A stretch of DNA of 14,970 bases from Omnitrophica bacterium GWA2_41_15 (GTDB lineage: Bacteria > Omnitrophota > Gorgyraeia > Gorgyraeales > Gorgyraeaceae), in the NCBI GenBank assembly GCA_919902485.1, contig CAKKRB010000020.1, positions 1-14,970 on the forward strand, in the 5' to 3' direction. A program made the translations under genes and the position numbers. Every line of letters starts with the position of its first letter. The first letter of the stretch is position 1. Shown in pieces: positions 1 through 7,911 of this stretch. The notes under the pieces are model-generated. The model was not told the origin of the DNA. It saw nothing but the letters and a program-made list of their open reading frames with translations, and searched no databases.

Positions 1-23
1 AACTCTTTGACACATTAACATAT

Positions 24-62
24 AAAAAAGGCTATGATCGATGGTAGCGATCATAGCCTTTA
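24..62 (-). terminator. Rho-independent terminator of the polysaccharide operon
   Basis: A perfect inverted repeat has 14-bp arms at 27-40 and 48-61 around a 7-nt loop. Read on the minus strand, the core GGCTATGATCG / CGATCATAGCC is followed directly by a run of six T, the classic intrinsic terminator layout. It starts about 14 bases past the stop of the 57-residue membrane protein, so it probably ends the whole minus-strand operon. The complementary A-run also lets it act partly in the other direction. Bases 1-23 show nothing recognisable. Confidence 0.88.
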
Positions 63-75
63 ACCTCTCTCTTAT

Positions 76-249
76 TTATTTGCTCATGGTGTTCAGCGCT
101 ATAGTTAGCAAAAAACATGCTAAGCTGAACTCCAAAAACGACGATGGTACAAGCCCTAATGCGATCGGCTTTACTGCAAGCCTGAGAACAAGTCCAATAA
201 TCAGACTAACTGCACCTACTACAAGTGCTGCATTGGTTATTGTCTTCAT
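76..249 (-). CDS. Small two-helix membrane protein, 57 aa, function unknown
   Basis: I do not recognise the family. Translation gives a 57-residue peptide starting MKTITNAALVVGAVSLIIGL, with hydrophobic segments at about residues 6-23 and 40-54 joined by a short loop (AVKPIALGLVPSS). It is therefore likely a small inner-membrane hairpin protein. There is a single Cys and no precursor-like leader. The start is very well supported: an unusually complete Shine-Dalgarno match, AAGGAGGTGAT on the minus strand (255-265), lies 5 bases before the ATG. It is the last gene of the polysaccharide operon, 42 bases after the HD-GYP gene and just before the terminator. The overlapping plus-strand reading frame has no such signals. 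The coding call is good; the role is unknown. Confidence 0.72.
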   Translation of the reverse strand: MKTITNAALVVGAVSLIIGLVLRLAVKPIALGLVPSSFLEFSLACFLLTIALNTMSK

Positions 250-254
250 TTTTT

Positions 255-265
255 ATCACCTCCTT
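255..265 (-). promoter_or_regulatory. Full-length Shine-Dalgarno sequence
   Basis: The minus strand reads AAGGAGGTGAT, complementary to essentially the whole anti-SD tail of 16S rRNA, followed by a 5-base A spacer and the ATG at 249. It decides the start of the 57-residue membrane protein and implies strong initiation compared with its weakly signalled neighbours. Confidence 0.8.
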
Positions 266-291
266 ATCTATAATATGATAACTAGTTTAGT

Positions 292-1485
292 TTAACTATT
301 CACCACACTTTTCTCGTCTACTATTTGTTTTATATACAACGAAGGGATATCACGCAAATCTATTGTCCTGATTTCCCTGAGCTTATTTTTATTTTTATCC
401 AGTAAAATACTAATAACGGGTCTTAAGGGGCTGTCATAATTTGTATTTAACACCTTGCATATTTCTCCGGTATTAAGCTCAAGCCAAGTACCCACGGGAT
501 ATAAACCTATACAGGCTACTAATGCCTTAACAACATTATTAGAAAATGAATTTTTACCAGTATTAATTATATTTAATATAGCAAGATGCGGGGATGTCTT
601 TTCTTTGTACGGCCGGTAGTGCGTCATTGAGGCGTAGGTATCTGCAAGGCCTACAATTTCAGCAAAGTCCTGAATCTGCAAATCATTTAAACCTGCAGGA
701 TAGCCATTGCCATCTTTTCTCTCATGGTGCTGCAAGATACCGTTTACAATTTCTTTCGTAAAATTAAGGGCATTATCTACAAAGGTAGCGGCATTCAAAG
801 GGTGGCTGGTGATTTCTTTTAACTCTGCCTCGTTCAACTTCGCAGGTTTATCTATAATATGCCTATTGTGTACAAGATCTATGTCATGCAATAGCCCGAT
901 TACAGCTAAATCCAGTAATTTTGACTTATTGTATTTATAAATAAGCCCCATGGCTACGCTAATGATGCTGACATTCACTGCATTATGATAAATATAAAGT
1001 TCCGGGGAATCTGATTCATGTATCAATCTAATTAATGCAGGGGAATCCAAGATAACATTATTTACAATCCTATTGGCTATAGCCATTATCTTATTTTCAT
1101 CTATTGTAGCGTTATCTTTATATAAATTAAATATTTCCCTGATGGAGTTTAAGGCTTCGAAATATACTTTTTTCATCTCTTCTCCGTCAGGCATGGAGGT
1201 TCTCATAAAATTTCGAGCAATGTCTTCTTTTTTTTCTAACAATGAGTAACTTTCTGTGATTTCTGACAACATGTGTGCAAATTCCACTGGTTGTTTCACA
1301 GGGACTTTTTCTTTTTCAGGCACAGGAGGTTTTGCAGGCTGCTCTTTGAATATAGAAGGTTTCTTTTCCGAAACAGGAGGCTGTTCTTTTTCAACTGGCT
1401 GGGAAGGCATAGGCTGCTTGGGCGGCTCTTCCTTTCCTTCCATATGCTTCTTTGCACGGTTAAATAAATCTACCATCCTGACCAT
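292..1485 (-). CDS. HD-GYP domain phosphodiesterase-like protein with Pro/Lys/Glu-rich N-terminus
   Basis: This is a 397-aa HD-GYP protein; the family hydrolyses cyclic di-GMP or related cyclic dinucleotides. Residues 15-67 are a low-complexity Pro/Lys/Glu/Gln linker. Residues 80-160 look helical. The catalytic domain spans about 165-335 with H167, the HD pair H200-D201 (LLHDID), H228, H253-H254 (HHERKDGNGYP), the GYP triplet 261-263 and D282. The metal-binding and GYP residues appear intact, so activity is plausible. Residues 325-385 form a C-terminal extension seen in HD-GYP proteins (VGTWLELNTGEICKVLN). No receiver or membrane domain is present. The start ATG overlaps the stop of the upstream ExeA-like gene (TAATG), so translation is probably coupled. 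In this operon it may tie polysaccharide output to second-messenger level; that is inference. A second ATG at 1476 is possible. Confidence 0.9.
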   Translation of the reverse strand: MVRMVDLFNRAKKHMEGKEEPPKQPMPSQPVEKEQPPVSEKKPSIFKEQPAKPPVPEKEKVPVKQPVEFAHMLSEITESYSLLEKKEDIARNFMRTSMPDGEEMKKVYFEALNSIREIFNLYKDNATIDENKIMAIANRIVNNVILDSPALIRLIHESDSPELYIYHNAVNVSIISVAMGLIYKYNKSKLLDLAVIGLLHDIDLVHNRHIIDKPAKLNEAELKEITSHPLNAATFVDNALNFTKEIVNGILQHHERKDGNGYPAGLNDLQIQDFAEIVGLADTYASMTHYRPYKEKTSPHLAILNIINTGKNSFSNNVVKALVACIGLYPVGTWLELNTGEICKVLNTNYDSPLRPVISILLDKNKNKLREIRTIDLRDIPSLYIKQIVDEKSVVNS

Positions 1486-2351
1486 TATACCTGTTCCTCT
1501 GTATACTTTTCAGTGTCCTGTAAACCTATTTCTGTTTCTTTATATTCCTTTAAATCTTCGGCAACTGCCCTGATGATATCAGCATCAATCTGATTAAGTT
1601 TCTTACTGCTCCCTAACATTAAACTGATATCGCAGATATTATTTATTTTTCGTGGTATTCCTCCTGATGCCTCATAAATTGCATTATAAGCACTACCTGT
1701 GAAAATCTTCTCTTTTTTGCCAGCTATTGCACAACGATGATCGATATAATTTGTTACCTCTTCTAAAGACAAATTTCCCAAATGGTACTTTACAGAAAAT
1801 CTCTGTTCTAACTGCGGTATGCTGGCTACCTTTTGTTTTAATTCAGGTTGCCCCAAAAGCAACAGCGTAAGTAAAAATCTATTGTCGGTTTGAAAATTTA
1901 ATAACAACCTTATCTCTTCAAATACCAGGGGGCTGTTTATTGCCTGCGCCTCGTCTATTATTACTACCGCATGCCTGTTCTCATTCATGTTCATATAAAG
2001 TTTTTCGTTTAATATGCGCAGAACTTCTATCTTTTGAATATCTTTATCTGTTTCGCCGCCCAGCTGATATAGAATCTCTCTCAATATCTCAATAGCAGAA
2101 ATGGCAGGATTGACTATCAATGCAACATTATACTTACCTTCTTGTCCGATCAGCCTGTTAGCGACTATCCTGCTAATAACAGTTTTACCGCTGCCATATT
2201 CGCCAGTTAGTATAGAAGCGCTTTTCCTTTCAGACACAGCATATAAAAGCCGGCTTAATGCCTCTATGTGCTGATTAGAATAATACATAAATTTAGGATC
2301 AGGCGCATTTTCAAAAGGTTTTTCATTAAAACCCCAATATGAGGTATACAT
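1485..2351 (-). CDS. ExeA/GspA-like AAA ATPase (second of tandem pair)
   Basis: This 288-aa protein belongs to the ExeA/MshM/exosortase-locus ATPase group. It opens with the family signature YWGFNEKPFENAPDP (5-19). It has Walker A GEYGSGKT (50-57), Walker B AVVIIDEAQ (128-136), the sensor-like GQPEL (167-171), a putative arginine finger R184 in LEQRF, and the late GGIPRKIN motif (230-237). Family members sit in secretion, pilus or exopolysaccharide loci and probably drive assembly of envelope complexes. No C-terminal peptidoglycan-binding domain or transmembrane helix is visible, so it ends where the ATPase core ends, plus about 25 charged residues. It is a paralogue of the gene just upstream, which ends 50 bases away. 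No good Shine-Dalgarno precedes the ATG, and AT-rich promoter-like sequence lies directly in front. It overlaps the HD-GYP gene by one base. Confidence 0.9.
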   Translation of the reverse strand: MYTSYWGFNEKPFENAPDPKFMYYSNQHIEALSRLLYAVSERKSASILTGEYGSGKTVISRIVANRLIGQEGKYNVALIVNPAISAIEILREILYQLGGETDKDIQKIEVLRILNEKLYMNMNENRHAVVIIDEAQAINSPLVFEEIRLLLNFQTDNRFLLTLLLLGQPELKQKVASIPQLEQRFSVKYHLGNLSLEEVTNYIDHRCAIAGKKEKIFTGSAYNAIYEASGGIPRKINNICDISLMLGSSKKLNQIDADIIRAVAEDLKEYKETEIGLQDTEKYTEEQV

Positions 2352-2358
2352 ATCTTAT

Positions 2359-2386
2359 ATTATATCATTAAATTATAGAATATCAA
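2359..2386 (-). promoter_or_regulatory. Possible internal promoter before second ExeA-like gene
   Basis: In the 50-base gap between the two ATPase genes the minus strand reads TTGATA (2381-2386), 16 bases, TATAAT (2359-2364). A start about 7 bases downstream would fall at the ATG itself, giving an almost leaderless message, which would fit the missing Shine-Dalgarno. The region is very AT-rich, so chance matches are easy. Confidence 0.28.
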
Positions 2387-2401
2387 AATTTATATCAAAC
2401 T

Positions 2402-3217
2402 TCAAACTTCAAAACTAGATACAGCATCCTCAACAACTTGCCCATTTATAACCTTAAAATTGTTAGCAGAGCCTATAAATAAGCTCAAATCACATATATG
2501 ATTTATCCTTCTGGGTATGCCGCCTGAAACTTTATGGACAATCTTTATTGCCTCAGGTTCAAAAATCTGCCTGGATGCCCCAGCTACGCTCAATCGATAG
2601 TTTATATACCCATCAATTTCTGTTTCAGACAGGGGCCCTATATTGTAACTTATAGCCATGCGCTGTAATAATTGTTTGGTTTTCGATATCCTCTCCTGAA
2701 GCTCTGGCTGGCCTGCCAATATAAGGGTTATGAGAAATTTGTCTTCTAATTGAAAATTTAAAAGCATTCTCAACTCTTCCAAGACATCCAGATCAGTTAT
2801 TACATGGGCTTCATCTATAATGACCAGGGTCTGCCTGCCGTCTTTTGTATTATTGATAAGTATGCGCTCAATAACCTCCAAAAAATAATCTGAAGACATA
2901 TCGCTAAATTTAAACGGAAGGCCTTCTGCGCCTAAATACCTCGCTATCGACCTTAATAATTCCATGGCTTTTAATTGAGGATTGGTAATAAATGCTGTCT
3001 GGTAACTCCTCTGCTGCAGCCCTGTCACCAATGCCCTTAGTATTGCTGTCTTTCCGCAGCCGAACACGCCTGTGAGCATTGCGGCACCTTTGTTGTTATT
3101 CACTACATAGCGCAATCTCGACAGGGCCTCCTCGTGGTGTGACGAATGATAGAAAAATCTAGGGTCTGGCGTATTCTCAAATGGCATTTCTTTTAACCCC
3201 CAATATTCCAGGTACAT
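2402..3217 (-). CDS. ExeA/GspA-like AAA ATPase (first of tandem pair)
   Basis: This 271-aa paralogue of the following gene shares the N-terminal signature (YWGLKEMPFENTPDPRF, 5-21). It has Walker A GVFGCGKT (50-57, with Cys in place of the usual Ser or other small residue), Walker B LVIIDEAH (131-138), GQPEL (169-173), R186 in LLQRM and SGGIPRRIN (231-239). It is the shorter of the two and consists of the ATPase core only. An AAGGG about 8 bases before the ATG supports the start. It begins one base after the stop of the WecA-like gene, so the two are surely cotranscribed. Known relatives act as single proteins in exosortase/polysaccharide loci. Two in a row could mean a heteromeric ring or partners for two complexes; that is inference. 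Confidence 0.9.
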   Translation of the reverse strand: MYLEYWGLKEMPFENTPDPRFFYHSSHHEEALSRLRYVVNNNKGAAMLTGVFGCGKTAILRALVTGLQQRSYQTAFITNPQLKAMELLRSIARYLGAEGLPFKFSDMSSDYFLEVIERILINNTKDGRQTLVIIDEAHVITDLDVLEELRMLLNFQLEDKFLITLILAGQPELQERISKTKQLLQRMAISYNIGPLSETEIDGYINYRLSVAGASRQIFEPEAIKIVHKVSGGIPRRINHICDLSLFIGSANNFKVINGQVVEDAVSSFEV

Positions 3218-3218
3218 A

Positions 3219-4247
3219 TTATGCCCTTATCCTTTTCGTAATGCTAAGCAAAACCGACACTATAATAAAAATCAGGATAAACTGCGAAACTAATAGAACC
3301 GCATCCAATTTTGCAGTATTTTGCAGGACAATTGCTTCAATAGAAACAGTTATGGCTATCAAATATATAAACAAAACGCTGATCCTCTGGCTAAAACCTA
3401 TGCTTAGCAATCGATGAGAGAAATGATCTTTAGCGCAAAAGGCTATAGCCTTAAGGACGCCTTTGGCTGTGCCTTCCAGCCATCTTCTAATAACAATATA
3501 ACTTAAATCAAATACCGGCACCCCCAAAACCAATATAGGTACTATTGAGGCCTTCATTGAATTTGTTGACCACTCGCCTTTCAGGCCAATAGCCGCTAAG
3601 GTAAAGCCCAAAAACAAACTTCCTGAATCCCCCATAAAAATCTTTGCCGAGTTAAAATTATACCGCAAAAAACCCAAAAGCGCTCCTGCCAAGGCAACCG
3701 TCAACGCTGCCCATTCCCATTGTAATGTCCTGACAGCAATGACAAAAAAAGTGACCGCAGCAATTGCGCCCAACCCAACTGCCAGACCATCCATATTGTC
3801 CACAGCATTAAAGGCACTTGTAACGCCTACGATCCACAACAATGTAATAAAAACATTAAATAAGAACAATTTTCCAAATAAACCAGCCACTAACCCATAT
3901 TTTATTAATATAAAACTCAATATAACTATATAAATAAATTTGATTATCGCAGGCACCTTAAAAATATCATCTAAAATGCCCAATACCAACACCAGCATCC
4001 CGCCAATGATAATTATTCCTGAGGAAGAATTTAAATTTTTTGTTAAATATAAAGAGAGATAATAAGCAATGAATATTGCTAATCCGCCGAGCCGCGGGGT
4101 TGGTTTCTTATGGATTTTATTTTTTGCAGGCAGGTCTAATATTTTAAAAGTCCGCGCCATCCAGGCAACAACAGGCGTAATAAAATAAGATACTAATAAA
4201 GCAATTAAGAATATTATAAGATATTGTGAAAATCGATTAAATGACAT
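3219..4247 (-). CDS. WecA/MraY-family polyprenyl-phosphate sugar-1-phosphate transferase
   Basis: This integral membrane enzyme (342 aa from the ATG) is expected to load a HexNAc-1-phosphate (GlcNAc-type) from a UDP-sugar onto undecaprenyl phosphate, the first step of surface polysaccharide or O-antigen assembly. Numbering from the TTG at 4250, the family motifs are all present: HKKPTPRLGGLAIF (47-60), the Asp pair in LGILDDIFK (90-97), NAVDNMDGLAVG (148-159), MGDSGSLFLGF (206-216), and the cytosolic His/Arg loop KDHFSHRLL (274-282). About ten hydrophobic helices are visible. This marks it as WecA-like rather than MraY. The reading frame can also start at TTG 4250; I prefer the ATG at 4247, although the AAGGA is close to both. 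It follows the WbqC gene by 14 bases and precedes the ATPase pair by one. Confidence 0.92.
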   Translation of the reverse strand: MSFNRFSQYLIIFLIALLVSYFITPVVAWMARTFKILDLPAKNKIHKKPTPRLGGLAIFIAYYLSLYLTKNLNSSSGIIIIGGMLVLVLGILDDIFKVPAIIKFIYIVILSFILIKYGLVAGLFGKLFLFNVFITLLWIVGVTSAFNAVDNMDGLAVGLGAIAAVTFFVIAVRTLQWEWAALTVALAGALLGFLRYNFNSAKIFMGDSGSLFLGFTLAAIGLKGEWSTNSMKASIVPILVLGVPVFDLSYIVIRRWLEGTAKGVLKAIAFCAKDHFSHRLLSIGFSQRISVLFIYLIAITVSIEAIVLQNTAKLDAVLLVSQFILIFIIVSVLLSITKRIRA

Positions 4248-4261
4248 CAATCCTTTTTTGT

Positions 4262-4948
4262 CTATTTAAGCAACTTGATACTGTCTGGGCCTTCGTTAAA
4301 TAATAAATCAATAATGGATAAATTTTCAATGAACGGCCCATGAAGCTGCTTATAGCAAGGATGTTTAAAATTTTGATATATAAGCTTTATACTATTTCCC
4401 CTGAATTTTTCTTCATCCAGATAATCTTTGCCGTGCTTGCCAGACAAAAATGTGTCAGCACCTGTTTTTTTACACGTATCTATTATAAGCGACGTCCCTT
4501 CTGAATTCAACAAAAAATTAGAACATCTAACTATCCTGGTCTTTATCCCAAATATATCTAATATATATCTTATTATAGTTTCATTCAGGTCTGCTAATCT
4601 ATCCCATTTTTTCTTGTAAATATCTTCAAAAAAATCACTGTATTTATTGAAATAGGGCGCCTTATTATAATTTAAACATATGGACTTCCAGTGTTTTCTC
4701 TGCCAGGGAATATCATTATTTATGCGCGTATCCAGTATAAGCTGGTCATATTTGCCTTTTGTAAACACAGGCACTGTAAGCCACATCCATCCTTTGCGTG
4801 TTTTTATCTTATTGCGATTTATCCAGCCAAAAGTGCCGCGTTTAACAAATTGCACAGTATCCCATATGGCAAAAACATCGCAATTTGCCACTTTGTTAAA
4901 AAAACCTATGTATGGAAGATAATTTGGTTGATGCGCAGATAATATCAT
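4262..4948 (-). CDS. WbqC-like family protein
   Basis: This 228-aa protein has the family's N-terminal hallmark HQPNYLPYIGFFNKV (6-20), followed by FVKRGTFGWINRNKIKT (34-50) and a mid-protein LSGKHGKDYLDEE (168-180). The length is normal. WbqC-like proteins are common in O-antigen and exopolysaccharide clusters and are thought to help make or attach unusual amino-sugar substituents, but the reaction is not settled as far as I know. No signal peptide or membrane helix is seen, so it is cytoplasmic. Its ATG overlaps the stop of the aminotransferase gene (ATGA), implying tight translational coupling and a shared pathway with it. Confidence 0.9.
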   Translation of the reverse strand: MILSAHQPNYLPYIGFFNKVANCDVFAIWDTVQFVKRGTFGWINRNKIKTRKGWMWLTVPVFTKGKYDQLILDTRINNDIPWQRKHWKSICLNYNKAPYFNKYSDFFEDIYKKKWDRLADLNETIIRYILDIFGIKTRIVRCSNFLLNSEGTSLIIDTCKKTGADTFLSGKHGKDYLDEEKFRGNSIKLIYQNFKHPCYKQLHGPFIENLSIIDLLFNEGPDSIKLLK

Positions 4949-5994
4949 ACGATAGCCTGACGCAAGATCCTTATGATCCTAGAATTTTCTGCTATCTTTA
5001 AGGTCGGATATACTGGCAAAGAAACTGTTTCTCTATATACCCTTTCCGTATTTGGAAAATCACTCTTAGGCAATGATAGATATCTATGTAACGGCTTATA
5101 TACAGGAGGTATGATCTCTATGCCATTTCTTCTCAAATGCCTTTTAATAACAGCTGCTTTTTTACTCTTTATCACATATCTATAAAATACATGACCTCTA
5201 TCATCTTTTTTAACAGGCAATTCTAAATCATAATCAGAAAGTCCCATTGTATATGCTCTTGATATCTCTTTTCTTTTTTTTATAAAATATCCGATATGCT
5301 GTAGCTGGTTTATTCCTAAGGCTGCTTCGAGATCTGACATTTTATAATTATATCTTATTTTATAATCTTCTCTTTTATCCATCTCATTCAAATCTCTCAT
5401 TTTATCTAACAACTTTTTTGAATTAGAGGCAACCATACCGCCATAACCTGTAGTTATAAGCTTTGTTGCATAAAATGAAAATATGGATATGAGCCCAAAG
5501 GAGCCTGTCAGTTTATGCCTGTATTTTGCACCCAGTGACTGCGCGCAATCTTCTATAACCGGCAGGTTAAGTTTTAAAAATTCATCTATATCGCAGGGAA
5601 GGCCAAACATATGCGGTATTATCACAGCCCTGGTTTTTTTTGTTAACTTGCGTTTTGTATCTTTGATGCTTATATTGAAAGTATCGTAGTCGATATCCGC
5701 TAAAACAGGCTTTGCATCTACATAATTTATTGCATTCAAGAGGGATGCACATACATAGGATGGTATGATAACCTCGTCTCCCTTGCCTATATCTAATGCC
5801 ATAAGGCTCAAATGTAAAGCTGCTGTTCCGGAATTTGTTGCAATAGCGCCAGTGCAGCCTAAATAGCTGGAAAATCTTTTTTCAAAATTTTTGGCTATTT
5901 CGCCGCAGGCTATTTGGGAAGATTTTAAAATGGGTTTGAATAAACCAGCATCCCCTTTATAAAATGTAGGCTTGGAATGCTGTATTAATTTCAT
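4945..5994 (-). CDS. DegT/DnrJ/EryC1/StrS-family sugar aminotransferase
   Basis: This 349-aa PLP-dependent aminotransferase probably acts on a nucleotide-linked keto-sugar to make an amino-sugar for the polysaccharide. Visible features are the PLP phosphate contact NSGTAALHLSL (54-64), DEVIIPSYVC (73-82), HMFGLPCDI (128-136), the PLP-ring residues in IEDCAQSLGA (147-156), and the Schiff-base lysine K178 in FSFYATKLITTGYGG (172-186). NYKMSDLEAALG (216-227) is also typical. Length and motif order are normal. The substrate (3- or 4-keto) cannot be told from sequence. The start overlaps the stop of the PIG-L gene and the stop overlaps the WbqC start, so the three form a coupled cassette. Confidence 0.93.
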   Translation of the reverse strand: MKLIQHSKPTFYKGDAGLFKPILKSSQIACGEIAKNFEKRFSSYLGCTGAIATNSGTAALHLSLMALDIGKGDEVIIPSYVCASLLNAINYVDAKPVLADIDYDTFNISIKDTKRKLTKKTRAVIIPHMFGLPCDIDEFLKLNLPVIEDCAQSLGAKYRHKLTGSFGLISIFSFYATKLITTGYGGMVASNSKKLLDKMRDLNEMDKREDYKIRYNYKMSDLEAALGINQLQHIGYFIKKRKEISRAYTMGLSDYDLELPVKKDDRGHVFYRYVIKSKKAAVIKRHLRRNGIEIIPPVYKPLHRYLSLPKSDFPNTERVYRETVSLPVYPTLKIAENSRIIRILRQAIV

Positions 5995-6704
5995 AAAACA
6001 AACCTATAACACATAAATGCCTCGGCTGCTTCTGTTGAAATCTCTCTCCCCCTTAAGTGGATAAGGTTTTTCAAATTATCTACACTGCAGTGATGCAATG
6101 AATCACGCAGCTGGGACTTATGAAAAGACATCGCCTTTAGTTTTATATCTACATACTTTGATATATCTATATAAAAATTGGGGTGAAATTTCTCATATTC
6201 TGTATTCCAGAAAAGCGTCGGATTATCATAGGACAGGACTATGTTCTGAAATGGTTTTATGTGCGGCAGATGAGGCCTTGTGGCAGTAAATCCTGCATGA
6301 AAGACTGCGCAGTGATCCTGATTGTAGGATACTGCAGGGAGGGCTACTATTGTAGGCTTAATCCTATCAATAGAAACCTTGCTGTCTCTTTCTATTACAG
6401 AGACTAACTCCCTTCTGGGTATCATGTCTAATCTCAGGTGTTTTTCAGTTTCTTCATAAACAATATCATAACCGTCCACTTTTAAAAATTCAGCCATCTC
6501 AATAAATTCTTGTTTTCTTGTCTGGCCAGTAACAGTTGCATCAGTCCCATTGTAATGTTTCAGATCGCCAATAGACATCACCATAATATAAACCTCTGCG
6601 CCTGAATCCTTCATCTTGGCAATAGTCCCTGCACAGCCATATGCCTCATCGTCAGCATGCGGCGAGATAACCAAAAGCCTTTGCTTTTTTAAAAAATCGT
6701 CCAT
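5991..6704 (-). CDS. PIG-L/LmbE-family N-deacetylase
   Basis: This 237-aa zinc-dependent deacetylase removes N-acetyl groups from GlcNAc-type substrates in known family members. The metal site is PHADDE (15-20, the usual PHPDDE with Ala for Pro), with the distal His residues in NQDHCAVFHAG (128-138, H131 and H136). The R63-x-x-E66 pair (TRKQEF) also fits. Near the C-terminus AAEAFMCYRF (226-235) resembles the YxxEAF tail of LmbE proteins. It is cytoplasmic, with no signal peptide. AAGGAG (about 6710-6715 on the minus strand) supports the ATG. It is the first gene of the polysaccharide operon, after a 73-base gap that holds a possible promoter. The likely role is to deacetylate a sugar intermediate handled by the next genes; that is inferred from order. 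Confidence 0.9.
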   Translation of the reverse strand: MDDFLKKQRLLVISPHADDEAYGCAGTIAKMKDSGAEVYIMVMSIGDLKHYNGTDATVTGQTRKQEFIEMAEFLKVDGYDIVYEETEKHLRLDMIPRRELVSVIERDSKVSIDRIKPTIVALPAVSYNQDHCAVFHAGFTATRPHLPHIKPFQNIVLSYDNPTLFWNTEYEKFHPNFYIDISKYVDIKLKAMSFHKSQLRDSLHHCSVDNLKNLIHLRGREISTEAAEAFMCYRFVL

Positions 6705-6732
6705 TTTAACTCCTTTTTATAATATCGAGTTT

Positions 6733-6761
6733 AATATATCATAGACTAAAAAGAAATACAA
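6733..6761 (-). promoter_or_regulatory. Possible promoter of the polysaccharide operon
   Basis: The 73-base gap between radical SAM gene 1 and the PIG-L gene contains, on the minus strand, TTGTAT (6756-6761), 17 bases, TATATT (6733-6738), then the AAGGAG of the PIG-L gene. The -10 is good (5 of 6) but the -35 is poor (3 of 6), so this is only suggestive. No terminator hairpin is seen for the radical SAM gene upstream, so read-through is possible. Confidence 0.28.
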
Positions 6762-6777
6762 GAGATGATCTGAAATT

Positions 6778-7911
6778 TTAACAACGTCCCTTATAAGTAT
6801 TTAATTCTTGCATTCTGGCATGGGCAATTTTACAAAAATATTCAACGAAACTATCCATTTCCCCTGTTTCCAAATCCGTGTGGCCTGGGCACCACATACA
6901 GAGATTCGCTATAGGACATTTTCTGCATTTTTCAAGAAACTCTTTTTTATCCGAACGAATATCTCTCACCTTAGGTATAAAATCCTGCCACGCCTTGTTA
7001 AGATTCCCTTTTTTAAGGTCATAAATGCAGTCCCTATGCCAGAGTGTAGGGCAAAGTCTGAAAAATCCATCATAGCTGACACTAAAACTTAAATTCCCTG
7101 CACCGCAGTGAAAAAGATGGTTGCAGTTAGTGTGTGCAAGTTCTGGCATGATAAGTTTATCACATCCTTTTCCCAGGGCCTGATATCGTTCGGCGTCTTT
7201 CTTTTCAACAGCCACAATTTCTTCCGGAGAAAGCCGTTCTGATTTTATTTCTTCGTTTCTTTTTTGATTTCTGTCAAACCTAAGATGTAAAAAGGGGTCG
7301 AATCTGAAATAATCTTTTGTCCTTTCACGGCAAAATCTGCTAATCTCATCTAATTCATGGATATTTGAACGTAAAGCCACTGCCTTAAAGCGCACCTTTA
7401 TGCCATGTTCTAATAAAAGATTTAATCCTTTCATAAAAGCATTGAACGAGCCAGCTGCCCTAGTTATCCGCTCATATGTCTTTTTACTGGTTCCATAGGC
7501 TGTTATTTCAATATCCCTCGGAGGATATCTTTTAAAAAAGTCTATGTGTTTCTTTGTAATCAGTGTAGCATTTGTAAAAACTGATATCAAAAGCCCTTTC
7601 TTTTTTAGATAAAGATAAATATCGAAAAAATCATCTCGTAGCAGTGGTTCGCCTCCGGTCAGAAGACACCATAGGCCACCAAGCGTTACTGCCTCATCCA
7701 CGATTCTTTTTATCTGGCCAAAGGTAAGTTCTTTCAGCATAGCTTTCTTATCGCCTGCTAGCAAATTTATATAGCAGTGCCTGCAGTTATTATTACAACG
7801 GGCTGTAAGTTCTAAATCAAAACTAATCACCCTGCGAGACAGTTTCAACCTGTCCCAAAGAGAAAAATCCTGCAATGGGCTCTGTGCTATATACTTGTTG
7901 TCTTTATTCAT
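6778..7911 (-). CDS. Radical SAM/SPASM peptide-modifying enzyme 1
   Basis: This 377-aa protein has the radical SAM cluster motif RCNNNCRHC (C39, C43, C46), the SAM-binding TGGEPLLRDDF (85-95) and a C-terminal SPASM domain. The SPASM cysteines are at C263, C269 (HCGAG), C287, C329, C332, C338, C341 and C360, enough for two auxiliary [4Fe-4S] clusters. SPASM enzymes of this type modify ribosomal peptides, for example by thioether or C-C crosslinks, usually with a PqqD-like partner. The closing EYFCKIAHAR motif is shared with radical SAM enzyme 2. Its ATG lies within the end of the S26 protease gene (8-base overlap), and PqqD-like gene 1 heads the same operon, so the three probably act together. 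The substrate is not encoded next to it; the nearest candidate is the 59-residue peptide at 11771-11950. The chemistry cannot be read from sequence. Confidence 0.9.
   Translation of the reverse strand: MNKDNKYIAQSPLQDFSLWDRLKLSRRVISFDLELTARCNNNCRHCYINLLAGDKKAMLKELTFGQIKRIVDEAVTLGGLWCLLTGGEPLLRDDFFDIYLYLKKKGLLISVFTNATLITKKHIDFFKRYPPRDIEITAYGTSKKTYERITRAAGSFNAFMKGLNLLLEHGIKVRFKAVALRSNIHELDEISRFCRERTKDYFRFDPFLHLRFDRNQKRNEEIKSERLSPEEIVAVEKKDAERYQALGKGCDKLIMPELAHTNCNHLFHCGAGNLSFSVSYDGFFRLCPTLWHRDCIYDLKKGNLNKAWQDFIPKVRDIRSDKKEFLEKCRKCPIANLCMWCPGHTDLETGEMDSFVEYFCKIAHARMQELNTYKGRC

Noticed and set aside
41..295. An 84-residue open frame on the plus strand at the left end
   Set aside because: It starts in the loop of the terminator hairpin, has no ribosome-binding site, and lies opposite a minus-strand frame with a near-perfect Shine-Dalgarno and the right position in the operon.
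2392..2412. Short tandem repeat (TCAAACT / TCAAACT) at the end of the first ExeA-like gene
   Set aside because: Only two copies of 7 bp, within codons of the C-terminus and AT-rich surroundings; likely chance.
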